Below are positions 31,236 through 39,542 of a DNA stretch of 45,314 bases, one piece after another. Position numbers and translations under genes: made by a program. How positions within the stretch are numbered: position 1 is the first letter of the stretch; each line of letters starts with the position of its first letter. Origin of the DNA: an uncultured Ruminococcus sp. GTDB lineage: Bacteria > Bacillota > Clostridia > Oscillospirales > Ruminococcaceae. Where the stretch lies: positions 1 through 45,314 of the forward strand of contig CALANW010000020.1 in the NCBI GenBank assembly GCA_937926145.1. The letters are read 5' to 3'. The notes below the pieces were generated by a model. It ran no database searches. It was not told the origin of the DNA and was given only the letters and a program-made list of their open reading frames with translations.

Positions 31236-32609
31236 TCAGAATTCAAGTTTCTTGTCGAGATATGCAACGAGGTCTTCGATCTTAACGCGTTCCTGCTCCA
31301 TTGTATCACGGTCGCGGACTGTTACACAGCCGTCCTTTTCGAGTGTGTCGAAGTCGTAAGTGATGCAGAAAGGAGTACCGATCTCGTCCTGACGGCGGTA
31401 ACGCTTACCGATCTGACCTGCTTCGTCGTATTCAACGTTGAACTTCTTAGCAAGCATAGAGTAAACTTCCATTGCAGGTTCTTTGAGCTTCTTTGTGAGC
31501 GGAAGAACTGCTGCCTTTACAGGTGCAAGGGCAGGGTGGAGGTGCATAACCGTTCTTACATCACCCTCGCCGATAGTTTCCTCATCGTAAGCGTTGCAAA
31601 CGATAGTGAGGAAAAGACGCTCAACGCCGAGTGACGGTTCAATAACATAAGGAATGTACTTGGAGTTGTCATCGGGGTCGAAATATTCAAGCGACTTGCC
31701 GCTTTCGTTCTGGTGCTGTGTGAGGTCGTAGTCGGTTCTGTCTGCGATGCCCCAAAGTTCGCCCCAGCCGAATGGAAACTTGTACTCGAAGTCAGTTGTT
31801 GCCTTGGAATAGAAGCAAAGCTCTTCGGGATCGTGGTCACGAAGACGGAGGTCTTCTTCCTTGATGCCGAGGCTGAGAAGCCAATCCTTGCAGTATTTTC
31901 TCCAGAAGCTGAACCATTCAAGGTCTGTGCCGGGCTTGCAGAAGAATTCAAGTTCCATCTGCTCGAATTCACGAACACGGAAGATGAAGTTACCGGGAGT
32001 GATCTCGTTTCTGAAAGATTTACCGATCTGACCAACGCCGAAAGGAACTTTCTTACGGGTCGTACGCTGGATATTTGCGAAGTTTACAAAGATACCCTGA
32101 GCTGTTTCAGGACGGAGGTAAATTTCAGACTTAGAATCCTCCGTAACGCCCTGGAAAGTCTTGAACATAAGGTTGAACTGACGGATATCTGTGAAGTCCT
32201 GCTTGCCGCAGACAGGGCACTTGATGCCCTTTTCCTTGATATAGTTAACGAGCTGTTCGTTAGACCAGCCGCCTGTGTTTGTTCCGTCGAAATCCTCGAT
32301 GAGCTTGTCTGCACGGTGACGTGTCTTGCAGGCTTTGCAGTCCATAAGAGGGTCGGAGAAGCCGCCGAGGTGTCCCGAAGCGACCCATGTCTGAGGATTC
32401 ATAAGTATAGCGGAGTCAAGTCCTACGTTGTAAGGGCTTTCCTGAACGAATTTCTTCCACCATGCTTTTTTGATGTTGTTCTTGAGCTCAACGCCGAGAG
32501 GGCCGTAGTCCCAAGTGTTTGCAAGACCGCCGTAAATTTCGGAGCCGGGGTAAACAAATCCTCTGCCCTTACAGAGCGCAACGATCTTGTCCATTGATTT
32601 TTCTGCCAT
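31236..32609 (-). CDS. glyS: Glycyl-tRNA synthetase (dimeric alpha2 type)
   Basis: A 457-residue class II synthetase that charges tRNA-Gly. It is of the single-chain dimeric type: GFVYPGSEIYGGLANTWDYGPLGVELKNN at the N terminus, motif 2 around FRNEITPGNFIFRVREFEQMELEFF, motif 3 in VIEPSLGVERLFL, and a C-terminal anticodon-binding domain (APVKAAVLPL to the end). A metal-binding insertion with CKACKTRH and CPVCGKQDF is also present. AAGGTGG precedes ATG 32609. The promoter is 70-100 bp upstream and the short leader has no T-box antiterminator or AGGGTGGTACCGCG motif, so charging-level control by a T-box is not supported here. Confidence 0.96.
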   Translation of the reverse strand: MAEKSMDKIVALCKGRGFVYPGSEIYGGLANTWDYGPLGVELKNNIKKAWWKKFVQESPYNVGLDSAILMNPQTWVASGHLGGFSDPLMDCKACKTRHRADKLIEDFDGTNTGGWSNEQLVNYIKEKGIKCPVCGKQDFTDIRQFNLMFKTFQGVTEDSKSEIYLRPETAQGIFVNFANIQRTTRKKVPFGVGQIGKSFRNEITPGNFIFRVREFEQMELEFFCKPGTDLEWFSFWRKYCKDWLLSLGIKEEDLRLRDHDPEELCFYSKATTDFEYKFPFGWGELWGIADRTDYDLTQHQNESGKSLEYFDPDDNSKYIPYVIEPSLGVERLFLTIVCNAYDEETIGEGDVRTVMHLHPALAPVKAAVLPLTKKLKEPAMEVYSMLAKKFNVEYDEAGQIGKRYRRQDEIGTPFCITYDFDTLEKDGCVTVRDRDTMEQERVKIEDLVAYLDKKLEF

Positions 32610-32679
32610 TTTTATAAACCACCTTATCTTTATTTTTCACGTTGGAAAAATAAGTATTTCCTAAAAACTATCACTTATA

Positions 32680-32708
32680 ATTATAGAATAAAACAGCAAT
32701 AAAGTCAA
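32680..32708 (-). promoter_or_regulatory. Sigma-A-type promoter for glyS
   Basis: On the minus strand, TTGACT (32708-32703) and TATAAT (32685-32680) are 17 bp apart. Confidence 0.75.
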
Positions 32709-32718
32709 GGCATTTGAA

Positions 32719-32760
32719 CAAAAAAACAGAGCAGTTTCTCCATTTGAAAAACTGCTCTGT
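32719..32760 (-). terminator. Terminator of secDF
   Basis: ACAGAGCAGTTT (32726-32737) pairs with AAACTGCTCTGT (32749-32760). Read on the minus strand the stem is followed by TTTTTTTG. It lies 14 bp after the secF stop. Confidence 0.85.
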
Positions 32761-32774
32761 GTAAAAATTTTGAC

Positions 32775-33737
32775 TTATGCCTGCTTTGCAGCAGCCTTTG
32801 GAGCGCCCTTGTGAGTGTCCTTTTTGCCCTCGAAGTATGACCAGAGTACAGATACAAGGCATACCGAAGAGTATGTGCCTGCGATCATACCAACCATAAC
32901 AGGGAGTGAGAACGAGATAATGGAAGTTACACCGTAAACAGCAGCAACGATAGTAACTGCGAGCATTGCAACAACGGTCGTCAAGGAAGTGTTGATCGAA
33001 CGTGTAAGGCTCTGATTGATGCTGAGGTTTACGTTTTCTTCTCTTGTCATCTTCTTGCCATAGAGCTTGGAGTTCTCACGGATTCTGTCGTAGATAACGA
33101 TCGTGTTGTTGATCGAATAACCGAGGATCGTAAGAATAACTGCCATAAAGTTTGCGTTGATAGGCATACCGCAGACGATGAAAGTACCGTAAACGATGAT
33201 ACAGTCGTGAAGAAGTGCGATGATAGCACAGATACCTGCGAGCCAGCCGCCGATCTTCTTAAATCTAACAGCGATATAAATGATAAGCACGATAGAAGAA
33301 AGAATTACGGCAACGATACACTTAAGGAAGAATTCACGTCCCGAGGACGGTGAAACGTCCGATGATTCAACGAGGTCGATGTTGTTTTCAGCGTACTTTT
33401 CGGTAAGGCTGTTCGTAAGCTCAAACTGCTTGTCGGAAGAAAGTCCCGATGTTGAGGTGAGCGAAAGCTGAATGTTGCTCTTGCCCGAGGAGAAGTCAAC
33501 GCCCGTTGTGTACTGCACGCCGATACCGCCGAGGATATCCTTAGCATCCTTTACAAAGCCGTCACAGTCGAGGTCACCGTCATAAACGTAGGTGATGATA
33601 GTACCGCCCTTGAACTGAATGTCAAGGTCAACGCCGAAAATAAATGTGGAGAGGATAGAGAATGCGACCAGCACAATTGAAATTGTGAAGAAAAGCTTTC
33701 TTTTTCCGATAAAATCAAAATTAAAAGTCTTATGCAT
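32775..33737 (-). CDS. secF: Protein-export membrane protein SecF
   Basis: A 320-residue subunit of the SecDF complex, which uses the ion gradient to help pull secreted proteins through SecYEG. The family start FDFIGKRKLFFTISIVLVAFS gives the first membrane segment, followed by the P1-like external loop (FGVDLDIQFKGGTIITYVYDG) and five more membrane segments, including MAVILTILGYSINNTIVIYDRIRE and the SINTSLTTVVAML motif. The ATG overlaps the secD end by 8 nt, so the two are coupled. The C-terminal tail is Ala/Lys-rich. The secreted glycanases in this window would depend on this pathway. Confidence 0.95.
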   Translation of the reverse strand: MHKTFNFDFIGKRKLFFTISIVLVAFSILSTFIFGVDLDIQFKGGTIITYVYDGDLDCDGFVKDAKDILGGIGVQYTTGVDFSSGKSNIQLSLTSTSGLSSDKQFELTNSLTEKYAENNIDLVESSDVSPSSGREFFLKCIVAVILSSIVLIIYIAVRFKKIGGWLAGICAIIALLHDCIIVYGTFIVCGMPINANFMAVILTILGYSINNTIVIYDRIRENSKLYGKKMTREENVNLSINQSLTRSINTSLTTVVAMLAVTIVAAVYGVTSIISFSLPVMVGMIAGTYSSVCLVSVLWSYFEGKKDTHKGAPKAAAKQA

Positions 33738-35130
33738 TTTTCTTACCTCCGTAAAGAACAGGATTTCTCAGAGCTTTGAACTTTGAGAGGGAAGAGAGCA
33801 TGAGTCTTGAGCAGAATACGCCGAAGAAAAGGTTGAGGATTACGCCCGAAACGAGTGTAAAGCCGAACGAGTAGATCGTACCTGCTGTTGATGGACCGAA
33901 CATAAAGAATGCGAAGTGGAGGATCTTTGCAAATACGCTGTCGGGAGTGCCGAATGCGCCCATAAGTATGATAGCAACGAGTACCATTGTAACGTTGCCG
34001 TCGAGGATAGCGGAGAATGCAGACTTGAAGCCCGATTCAATAGCACCGTCAAGCGTTTTGCCCTTGTCAAGCTCTTCCTTGATACGTTCCGAGGTGATAA
34101 CGTTTGCGTCAACGCCCATTCCGACTGCAAGGATGATACCTGCGATACCCGGGATAGTGAGGATAGAGCCGTTCATAAATCCGAAGTAGCCCGAAACGAA
34201 TGCGAGTGTTCCTGCTACCTGACCTACAAGTGCAATAACAGCAACAGCACCGGGGAGTCGGTATATTGCAATGATATAAACTGCGATAAATGCGAATGCG
34301 ATGATACCTGCAACTACCATTGCGTGGAGTGCGCCCGAACCAAGGCTCGGAGAAATTGTGGAGAAGCTTGCTGTTACGAGTTTGAACGGAAGTGCGCCGG
34401 AGTTGATCTTGTCTGCGAGAGCCTTTGAGCTTTCAGCGTCAAAGTTACCGCTGATCTGAGCCTTGCCGTCTGTGATAACTGCGCTTACTGTCGGATAGGA
34501 GATACAGGTATCGTCCATCCAAATAGAGATAACACCGTTTTCCTTGTAAAGCTTTGCTGTTGCTTCGGCAAACTTTTCCTTGCCCGAATCTGTAAGCGTA
34601 AGGCTTACAACGTACTGGTTGTCCTGGCTGTTGTATGCTCTGTAGGCTTCCTGAATATCCGAGCCTACGAGAATAACATTTTCAGCTGTGATGCCCGAAG
34701 GTGCGCCGAGTTCGTCAACCTCGTGACCCTCACGGAATGTAAGCTCAGCTGTTTCGCCGAGTTCCTTTACGGCTGCCTCGGGGTCGAAGTCGGTTTCGCC
34801 GTCTTTCCACGGGAATCTAACGATTATACGGCTGTTATCGTAGTCAATATAGCATTCATAGTCGGTGATACCGAGGTTTACCATTCTCTGTACGATAACT
34901 TCCTTTGCTGCGTCCATATTCGCATCGGTGGCTTCAACGTCCTCAGGTGGTGTGAATGTAACATCGACGCCGCCCTTGATGTCGATACCGAAACGGATAT
35001 TATCCAATCCCTTGATGTGGACTGTTTTCATATCTCCGTAATATGTGCTGAATCCGAAGAAAACGGAAAGAGTGAAAAGCACTATCAGCAGTAATACAAC
35101 GAAGAAGACAGGTTTTTTGACCTTTCTCAC
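33730..35130 (-). CDS. secD: Protein-export membrane protein SecD
   Basis: A 466-residue partner of SecF. The N-terminal membrane segment (about 8-28) is followed by LGIDIKGG-like FGIDIKGGVDVTF, a long periplasmic-equivalent P1 head (about 50-270) and five membrane segments with SLGSGALHAMVVAGIIAF, LTIPGIAGIILAVGMGVDANVITSERIKEEL and GFKSAFSAILDGNVTMV. GTG 35130 is the start, with AGGAGG 6-7 nt upstream. Many Gram-positive bacteria fuse SecD and SecF; here they are separate. No yajC is adjacent. The 80-nt leader has a small hairpin (TGTCGGA 35148-35154 with TCCGACA 35164-35170). Confidence 0.95.
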   Translation of the reverse strand: MRKVKKPVFFVVLLLIVLFTLSVFFGFSTYYGDMKTVHIKGLDNIRFGIDIKGGVDVTFTPPEDVEATDANMDAAKEVIVQRMVNLGITDYECYIDYDNSRIIVRFPWKDGETDFDPEAAVKELGETAELTFREGHEVDELGAPSGITAENVILVGSDIQEAYRAYNSQDNQYVVSLTLTDSGKEKFAEATAKLYKENGVISIWMDDTCISYPTVSAVITDGKAQISGNFDAESSKALADKINSGALPFKLVTASFSTISPSLGSGALHAMVVAGIIAFAFIAVYIIAIYRLPGAVAVIALVGQVAGTLAFVSGYFGFMNGSILTIPGIAGIILAVGMGVDANVITSERIKEELDKGKTLDGAIESGFKSAFSAILDGNVTMVLVAIILMGAFGTPDSVFAKILHFAFFMFGPSTAGTIYSFGFTLVSGVILNLFFGVFCSRLMLSSLSKFKALRNPVLYGGKKNA

Positions 35131-35184
35131 GTTTTAACCTCCTACATTGTCGGATAAAAACACTCCGACACAAATTATCGTTTA

Positions 35185-35213
35185 ATTATAACATTTTCTT
35201 TGCAAAAAGTCAA
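35185..35213 (-). promoter_or_regulatory. Sigma-A-type promoter for secDF
   Basis: On the minus strand, TTGACT (35213-35208) and TATAAT (35190-35185) are 17 bp apart. Confidence 0.75.
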
Positions 35214-35235
35214 TGGCAAAAAGCACAAATTATAT

Positions 35236-35263
35236 AAAAAAGCTGCCGTATCAAAACGACAGC
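35236..35263 (-). terminator. Terminator of the liv-cytidylate-kinase-like operon
   Basis: On the minus strand, GCTGTCG (35263-35257) pairs with CGGCAGC (35248-35242), with one G-U pair, followed by TTTTTT. Confidence 0.75.
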
Positions 35264-35272
35264 CCCTTTGAT

Positions 35273-35890
35273 TTATTTGTACATAACATTGATGAAGTCA
35301 AGAATTATCTGTGTGCTTTTTTCAAAGCCGTGTTCGCTTGTGTTGATGCAGAAATCATAGTTGCGCGCATTATCCCACTCACGTCCCGTGTGAGCCTTAT
35401 AGTAGGCGCTGCGCTCGCGGTTGATCTTTTCTATCTGCTTTTCAGCCTCTTTCCTGTCAAAGCCAAGAACTTCCATAGTGTTCTTTATGCAGTTTTCCTT
35501 GTCTGCCCAGATGAAAAGGCGGAGAGTTCTTTCTCTGTCTCTGAGAACGAAGTCAGCGCATCTTCCGATGATGATGCAGGGGGATCTCTGCTCCGCAAGT
35601 TCCTTTATGACCTTTGCCTGATAGTTGAAGAGGTTTTCTTCCGAGGTGAAATTCGGACTGTCAGGCGAAGTTATATCACCGCTGTAGACCTTTGACTTCT
35701 TGAAAATGCTGTTTTTGGATTTTTCATCGGCAAGTCCGAAAAGATTTTCGTTGATGCCGCTCTGCTCGGAAGCAAGCTTTATAAGGTCTTTGTCGTAATA
35801 GGGGATACCGAGCTTTTCACTCAGCATTGTGCCGATCTTGTGACCGCCGCTGCCGAATTCTCTTGAAATTGTGATGACAAGATTGTTCAT
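35273..35890 (-). CDS. Cytidylate-kinase-like P-loop protein
   Basis: A 205-residue protein of the cytidylate_kin2 family (PF13189), related to nucleoside monophosphate kinases. The P-loop region reads ISREFGSGGHKIG at the N terminus, followed by the YYDKDL segment typical of the family, a lid region rich in Arg (RKEAEKQIEKINRERSAYYKAHTGREW), and NYDFCINTSEHGFE at the end. True Cmk enzymes are about 220 residues with a different P-loop context, so activity on CMP is not assured. AAGGAGG precedes the ATG. It follows livF by 12 bp and appears to be the last gene of the liv transcript. Confidence 0.8.
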   Translation of the reverse strand: MNNLVITISREFGSGGHKIGTMLSEKLGIPYYDKDLIKLASEQSGINENLFGLADEKSKNSIFKKSKVYSGDITSPDSPNFTSEENLFNYQAKVIKELAEQRSPCIIIGRCADFVLRDRERTLRLFIWADKENCIKNTMEVLGFDRKEAEKQIEKINRERSAYYKAHTGREWDNARNYDFCINTSEHGFEKSTQIILDFINVMYK

Positions 35891-35902
35891 TTCATATCCT
35901 CC

Positions 35903-36613
35903 TTATTCGCCGAGATAAGCTTTTTTAACGGAATCATCGTTTATAAGGTCCTTAGCATCGCCCGAAAGAGTGATGTTTCCCGTTTCGAGAACGTAAGCGC
36001 GGTTTGCGATGGAAAGAGCCTTTTTAGCGTTCTGCTCAACGAGAAGAACCGTTGTTCCCGTGCTGTTTACCGACTGAATGATATCGAAAATCTCCGAAAC
36101 ATAGAGCGGAGAAAGACCCATTGACGGTTCGTCCATAAGAATGATTGACGGGTGGGACATAAGCGCTCTGCCCATTGCAAGCATCTGCTGTTCACCGCCC
36201 GAAAGAGTACCTGCGATCTGTGTGCGGCGCTCTTCAAGACGCGGAAAACGCTTGAAAACGGTGGAAAGCGTGTCCTCGATCTCTGCCTTATCTGTTCGTG
36301 TGTAGGCGCCGAGCATAAGATTTTCAAATACGGTAAGCTGCTGGAAAATACGTCTTCCCTCGGGGACGTGTGCCATTCCGAGACCGACTATCTTGTGCGC
36401 AGGCGTTTTTGTGAGGTTTACGCCGTTAAAGGTAACACTTCCCGAATGAGCGGGTACAAGACCCGTGATAGTGTGAAGTATCGTGGTCTTTCCTGCGCCG
36501 TTAGCACCGATGAGAGCGATGATCTCGCCCTGCTCAACATCGAAGGAAACACCTTTTATTGCGTGGATTGCGCCGTAATAGACCTCTAAGTTTTCAACGT
36601 GAAGCATTGACAT
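35903..36613 (-). CDS. livF: Branched-chain amino-acid ABC importer ATPase LivF
   Basis: A 236-residue ATPase subunit of the high-affinity leucine/isoleucine/valine importer. Walker A is GANGAGKTT, the Q-loop is in a typical LivF context (HVPEGRRIFQQLTVFENLMLGAY), the signature is LSGGEQQMLAMGRALM, and Walker B is IILMDEPSMGLSP followed by the switch His region (LLVEQNAKKAL). AGGAGG precedes ATG 36613. It lies 13 bp after livG, in the conserved order K-H-M-G-F. Confidence 0.95.
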   Translation of the reverse strand: MSMLHVENLEVYYGAIHAIKGVSFDVEQGEIIALIGANGAGKTTILHTITGLVPAHSGSVTFNGVNLTKTPAHKIVGLGMAHVPEGRRIFQQLTVFENLMLGAYTRTDKAEIEDTLSTVFKRFPRLEERRTQIAGTLSGGEQQMLAMGRALMSHPSIILMDEPSMGLSPLYVSEIFDIIQSVNSTGTTVLLVEQNAKKALSIANRAYVLETGNITLSGDAKDLINDDSVKKAYLGE

Positions 36614-36626
36614 AGGGTTTTCCTCC

Positions 36627-37397
36627 TTATTCTCCTAAATATGCGGTGATGACCTTCGGGTCGTTGAGAACATTGGTAGTAATGCCCTGAGCAAGCTCCT
36701 GACCGAAGTTGAGAACGGTAACTTCCTCACATATTCCCGAAACGAGTTTCATATCATGCTCGATAAGAAGGACAGTCATATCAAATTTTTCGATTATAAA
36801 GCGGATATTATCCATAAGCTCCGCTGTTTCGTTAGGGTTCATACCTGCGGCAGGTTCGTCAAGAAGCAGGAGCTTAGGATTTGTTGCAAGCGCACGGGCA
36901 ATTTCAAGCTTTCTCTGCTTGCCGTAAGGAAGATTGGAGGAAAGCGTGTCCTTTTCGTCGTCAAGTTCAAAGACTTTGAGCAGTTCAAGTGCCTTTTCGT
37001 CCATCTCCTTTTCTTCCCTGAAATAACGGGGAAGACGGAGAACACCCTCAATTGCGGTATATTTTTTCTGATTGTGAAGTCCGACCTTAACATTGTCAAG
37101 AACTGACATATCCTTGAAAAGACGGATATTCTGGAAAGTACGGGCAATGCCGTGACGGTTGATCTGTGCAGGGGACTTGCCCGTGATGTTTTCACCGTCA
37201 AGGTAGATCGTGCCCGCTGTCGGCTTGTACACGCCTGTGAGCATATTGAACACGGTCGTTTTTCCTGCGCCGTTAGGACCGATAAGACCGTAAAGCTGAT
37301 TCTTTTTTATCGTAAGATTAAGGTTGTCAACAGCTTTAAGACCGCCGAACTGGATCGCAAGATTTTTGATTTCGAGCATTGGTGCTGCTTCACTCAT
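36627..37397 (-). CDS. livG: Branched-chain amino-acid ABC importer ATPase LivG
   Basis: A 256-residue ATPase partner of LivF. Walker A is GPNGAGKTT, the LivG-type loop is RHGIARTFQNIRLFKDMSVLDNVKVGLH, the signature region is LPYGKQRKLEIARALAT (a common LivG variant of LSGGQ), and Walker B is LLLLDEPAAGMNP, with LIEHDMKLV downstream. Its ATG overlaps the livM stop (ATGA), and GGAGG is upstream. Confidence 0.95.
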   Translation of the reverse strand: MSEAAPMLEIKNLAIQFGGLKAVDNLNLTIKKNQLYGLIGPNGAGKTTVFNMLTGVYKPTAGTIYLDGENITGKSPAQINRHGIARTFQNIRLFKDMSVLDNVKVGLHNQKKYTAIEGVLRLPRYFREEKEMDEKALELLKVFELDDEKDTLSSNLPYGKQRKLEIARALATNPKLLLLDEPAAGMNPNETAELMDNIRFIIEKFDMTVLLIEHDMKLVSGICEEVTVLNFGQELAQGITTNVLNDPKVITAYLGE

Positions 37398-38467
37398 TTC
37401 GATTCACCTCCGACAGCCTTTACTTTATTTTTAAATCTTAACTTTTCAAAAACGGGGAGAGCCTTGATCTTTTCAAAGAGATCCTTGAAATAAGGAGCGT
37501 TCTTGAAGATCATCATTGCGATAAGAACGATAGCGTAGATGAGCATACGGTAATCCCCGACTTCACGGAATATTTCGGGAAGTGCATAGAGAACGATAGT
37601 TGCAATGATAGAACCTCTCATGCTGCCAAGTCCGCCGAGAACAACGAATACGAGAATGAGTATCGAAAGGTTGTAGTCGAACTTTTTCGGAGCAAGAACT
37701 GCGAGCGAGTGGGAGTAGAGAACACCTGCAACGCCTGCGATAGCCGCGGAAACAACGAAAGCAACAAGTCTGTACTTTGTAACGTTGATGCCGACCGACT
37801 GCGCAGCGATGTAGTTATCTCTGATAGCCATACAAGCACGGCCTGTTTTTGAATCAACGAGGTTCATTATAACGATAAGGCTTATCATAAGGACGATAAC
37901 AACGATAACAAGCGTTGTGTCCTGCGGAGCTTTGATGCCCTGTGCGCCCTTGAAAATATCAACGGCAGTTGCAGCGTCCGTTCCCGAAACGGGTGAAGCG
38001 AACGAGAAGTGAAGTCCGTTCACATCTTTTACAAGGTAAATGTTATTGGAAATGCTTTTGATGATCTCACCGAAGCCAAGCGTAACGATAGCGAGGTAGT
38101 CGCCTCTGAGTCGGAGAACAGGGATACCGATGAGAACGCCGAATATCGCAGCGGCAATTCCGCCGATGATGATAGCAAGCGTTATTCTGAGCCATGAAAC
38201 GGTCACAACGTCCTGAACAAGAATGGAGAATACGCCGCCGACATAAGCGCCGACACACATAAAGCCTGCATGACCGAGTGAAAGCTCACCGAGAATACCA
38301 ACTGTGAGGTTGAGTGAGATCGAGAGGATTATGTAGATTCCGATAGGAATGAGCAAGCCGCTCAATTTGCTGCCGAGAATACCTGCTGAGGAAAGAAATC
38401 CGCATACAATGAAAAGTACAAGTACCATTCCGCAGGTTATAATGTTGTTTAAAGTAGTTTTTTTCAT
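37394..38467 (-). CDS. livM: Branched-chain amino-acid ABC importer permease LivM
   Basis: A 357-residue permease. The LivM signature SLNLTVGILGELSLGHAGFMCVGAYVGG appears near residues 50-78, followed by RLRGDYLAIVTLGFGEII and the cytoplasmic coupling loop SKTGRACMAIRDNYIAAQSVGINVTKYR; about nine hydrophobic segments are visible. The C-terminal 30 residues are basic. It is 12 bp downstream of livH and overlaps livG by 4 nt. Confidence 0.95.
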   Translation of the reverse strand: MKKTTLNNIITCGMVLVLFIVCGFLSSAGILGSKLSGLLIPIGIYIILSISLNLTVGILGELSLGHAGFMCVGAYVGGVFSILVQDVVTVSWLRITLAIIIGGIAAAIFGVLIGIPVLRLRGDYLAIVTLGFGEIIKSISNNIYLVKDVNGLHFSFASPVSGTDAATAVDIFKGAQGIKAPQDTTLVIVVIVLMISLIVIMNLVDSKTGRACMAIRDNYIAAQSVGINVTKYRLVAFVVSAAIAGVAGVLYSHSLAVLAPKKFDYNLSILILVFVVLGGLGSMRGSIIATIVLYALPEIFREVGDYRMLIYAIVLIAMMIFKNAPYFKDLFEKIKALPVFEKLRFKNKVKAVGGESK

Positions 38468-38479
38468 ACCTGCGCCTCC

Positions 38480-39361
38480 TTATACCTTTTCGCTTATCTT
38501 TTTGCCCATGATTCCTGTAGGCTTAACGATGAGAACAACGATAAGTACAAGGAATACGATAGCATCGGAAAGCTGTGAAGAAATATAAGCCTTTGAAAGG
38601 TTTTCGATAATGCCGAGGAGGATACCTCCGATCATAGCGCCCGGAATACTTCCGATACCGCCGAAAACGGCTGCAACGAATGCCTTGATGCCTGGCATAG
38701 AACCCGTGTAAGGGCTGATCTGAGGATAAGACGAGCAGAGAAGTACGCTTGCAACGCCTGCGAGTGCAGAACCAATCGCGAATGTGAGCGAAATTGTTGC
38801 GTTAACGTTGATGCCCATGAGCTGTGCAGCTCCCTTATCCTCGGAAACAGCAAGCATAGCCTTTCCTGCCTTTGTCTTGTTGATGAAGAGTGTAAGGCAT
38901 ACCATGATAATGAGCGAAACAACGATAGAGATTATTGTTTCCATTGAAATAGTAACTCCGCCGATAGTAACGGGAGCAACGTTCTTTACAACAGAGGTGA
39001 AGCTCTGCGAAGCCGAGCCGAAAATGAGCAGGGCAACGTTCTGGAGCAAGTAGCTGACACCGATAGCAGTAATAAGTACAGCGAGCGGAGGAGCGCTTCT
39101 TAATGGCTTGTAAGCGACCTTTTCGATGACTATGCCAAGGACTGTGCAGACAACGATGCCGATAATGACTGAGAGCCATACAGGACACCAGGCGGTGGAC
39201 ATTGCGGTAAAGATAGTAAATCCTCCGACCATGATGATATCACCGTGGGCGAAATTAAGCATTTTTGCAATGCCGTAAACCATTGTATAACCCAGTGCGA
39301 TAAGTGCGTAGATGCTTCCGAGGCTTATTCCGTTTACAAGGTAAGAAATGAAACTCATCAT
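38480..39361 (-). CDS. livH: Branched-chain amino-acid ABC importer permease LivH
   Basis: A 293-residue permease of about eight membrane segments. The family start LVNGISLGSIYALIALGYTMVYGIAKMLNFAHGDIIMVGGF is intact, with the coupling loop KAGKAMLAVSEDKGAAQLMGINV and the C-terminal GLGSIPGAM-like GGIGSIPGAMIGGILLGIIE. AAAGGAGC lies about 10 nt before the ATG. It is separated from livK by 181 bp containing two hairpins, so its expression may be lower than that of livK. Confidence 0.95.
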   Translation of the reverse strand: MMSFISYLVNGISLGSIYALIALGYTMVYGIAKMLNFAHGDIIMVGGFTIFTAMSTAWCPVWLSVIIGIVVCTVLGIVIEKVAYKPLRSAPPLAVLITAIGVSYLLQNVALLIFGSASQSFTSVVKNVAPVTIGGVTISMETIISIVVSLIIMVCLTLFINKTKAGKAMLAVSEDKGAAQLMGINVNATISLTFAIGSALAGVASVLLCSSYPQISPYTGSMPGIKAFVAAVFGGIGSIPGAMIGGILLGIIENLSKAYISSQLSDAIVFLVLIVVLIVKPTGIMGKKISEKV

Positions 39362-39396
39362 AAGAGCTTCAGCTCCTTTCTCTATATTTTATATTT

Positions 39397-39448
39397 CTGC
39401 TGCAAGTTAAAGCATTTTCGCCTTTGAAGATGCTTTAATTTACAGCAG
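39397..39448 (-). promoter_or_regulatory. Intercistronic hairpin between livK and livH
   Basis: CTGCTGCAAGTTAAAGCAT (39397-39415) pairs with ATGCTTTAATTTACAGCAG (39430-39448), a 19-bp stem with one or two mismatches. No T-tract follows on the minus strand, so it is more likely an mRNA-stabilising or processing hairpin than a terminator. Confidence 0.6.
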
Positions 39449-39486
39449 CTTATCTATTATAACATATTTCTCATAAAATTGCAAAT

Positions 39487-39515
39487 AAGGTCCGCACAAA
39501 ATTTATACGGACCTT
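39487..39515 (-). terminator. Possible partial terminator after livK
   Basis: AAGGTCCG (39487-39494) pairs with CGGACCTT (39508-39515), extendable by AT pairs. The following minus-strand bases are ATTTGC, a weak T-tract, so read-through into livHMGF is expected. Confidence 0.5.
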
Positions 39516-39542
39516 ATGATGCAATATTAATTAACTTCTTAA

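Noticed and set aside
31713..32597. Long open frame (294 codons) on the + strand opposite glyS
   Set aside because: It is the antisense shadow of a complete, well-conserved glycyl-tRNA synthetase; it has no ribosome binding site and its translation is Cys/Val-rich without family features.
32610..32702. Possible T-box riboswitch before glyS
   Set aside because: The leader from the predicted promoter is only about 70 nt and has neither the conserved T-box sequence nor an antiterminator/terminator pair.
33916..34428. 170-codon Cys/Asn-rich frame opposite secD
   Set aside because: Shadow frame whose composition follows from the reverse reading of SecD codons.
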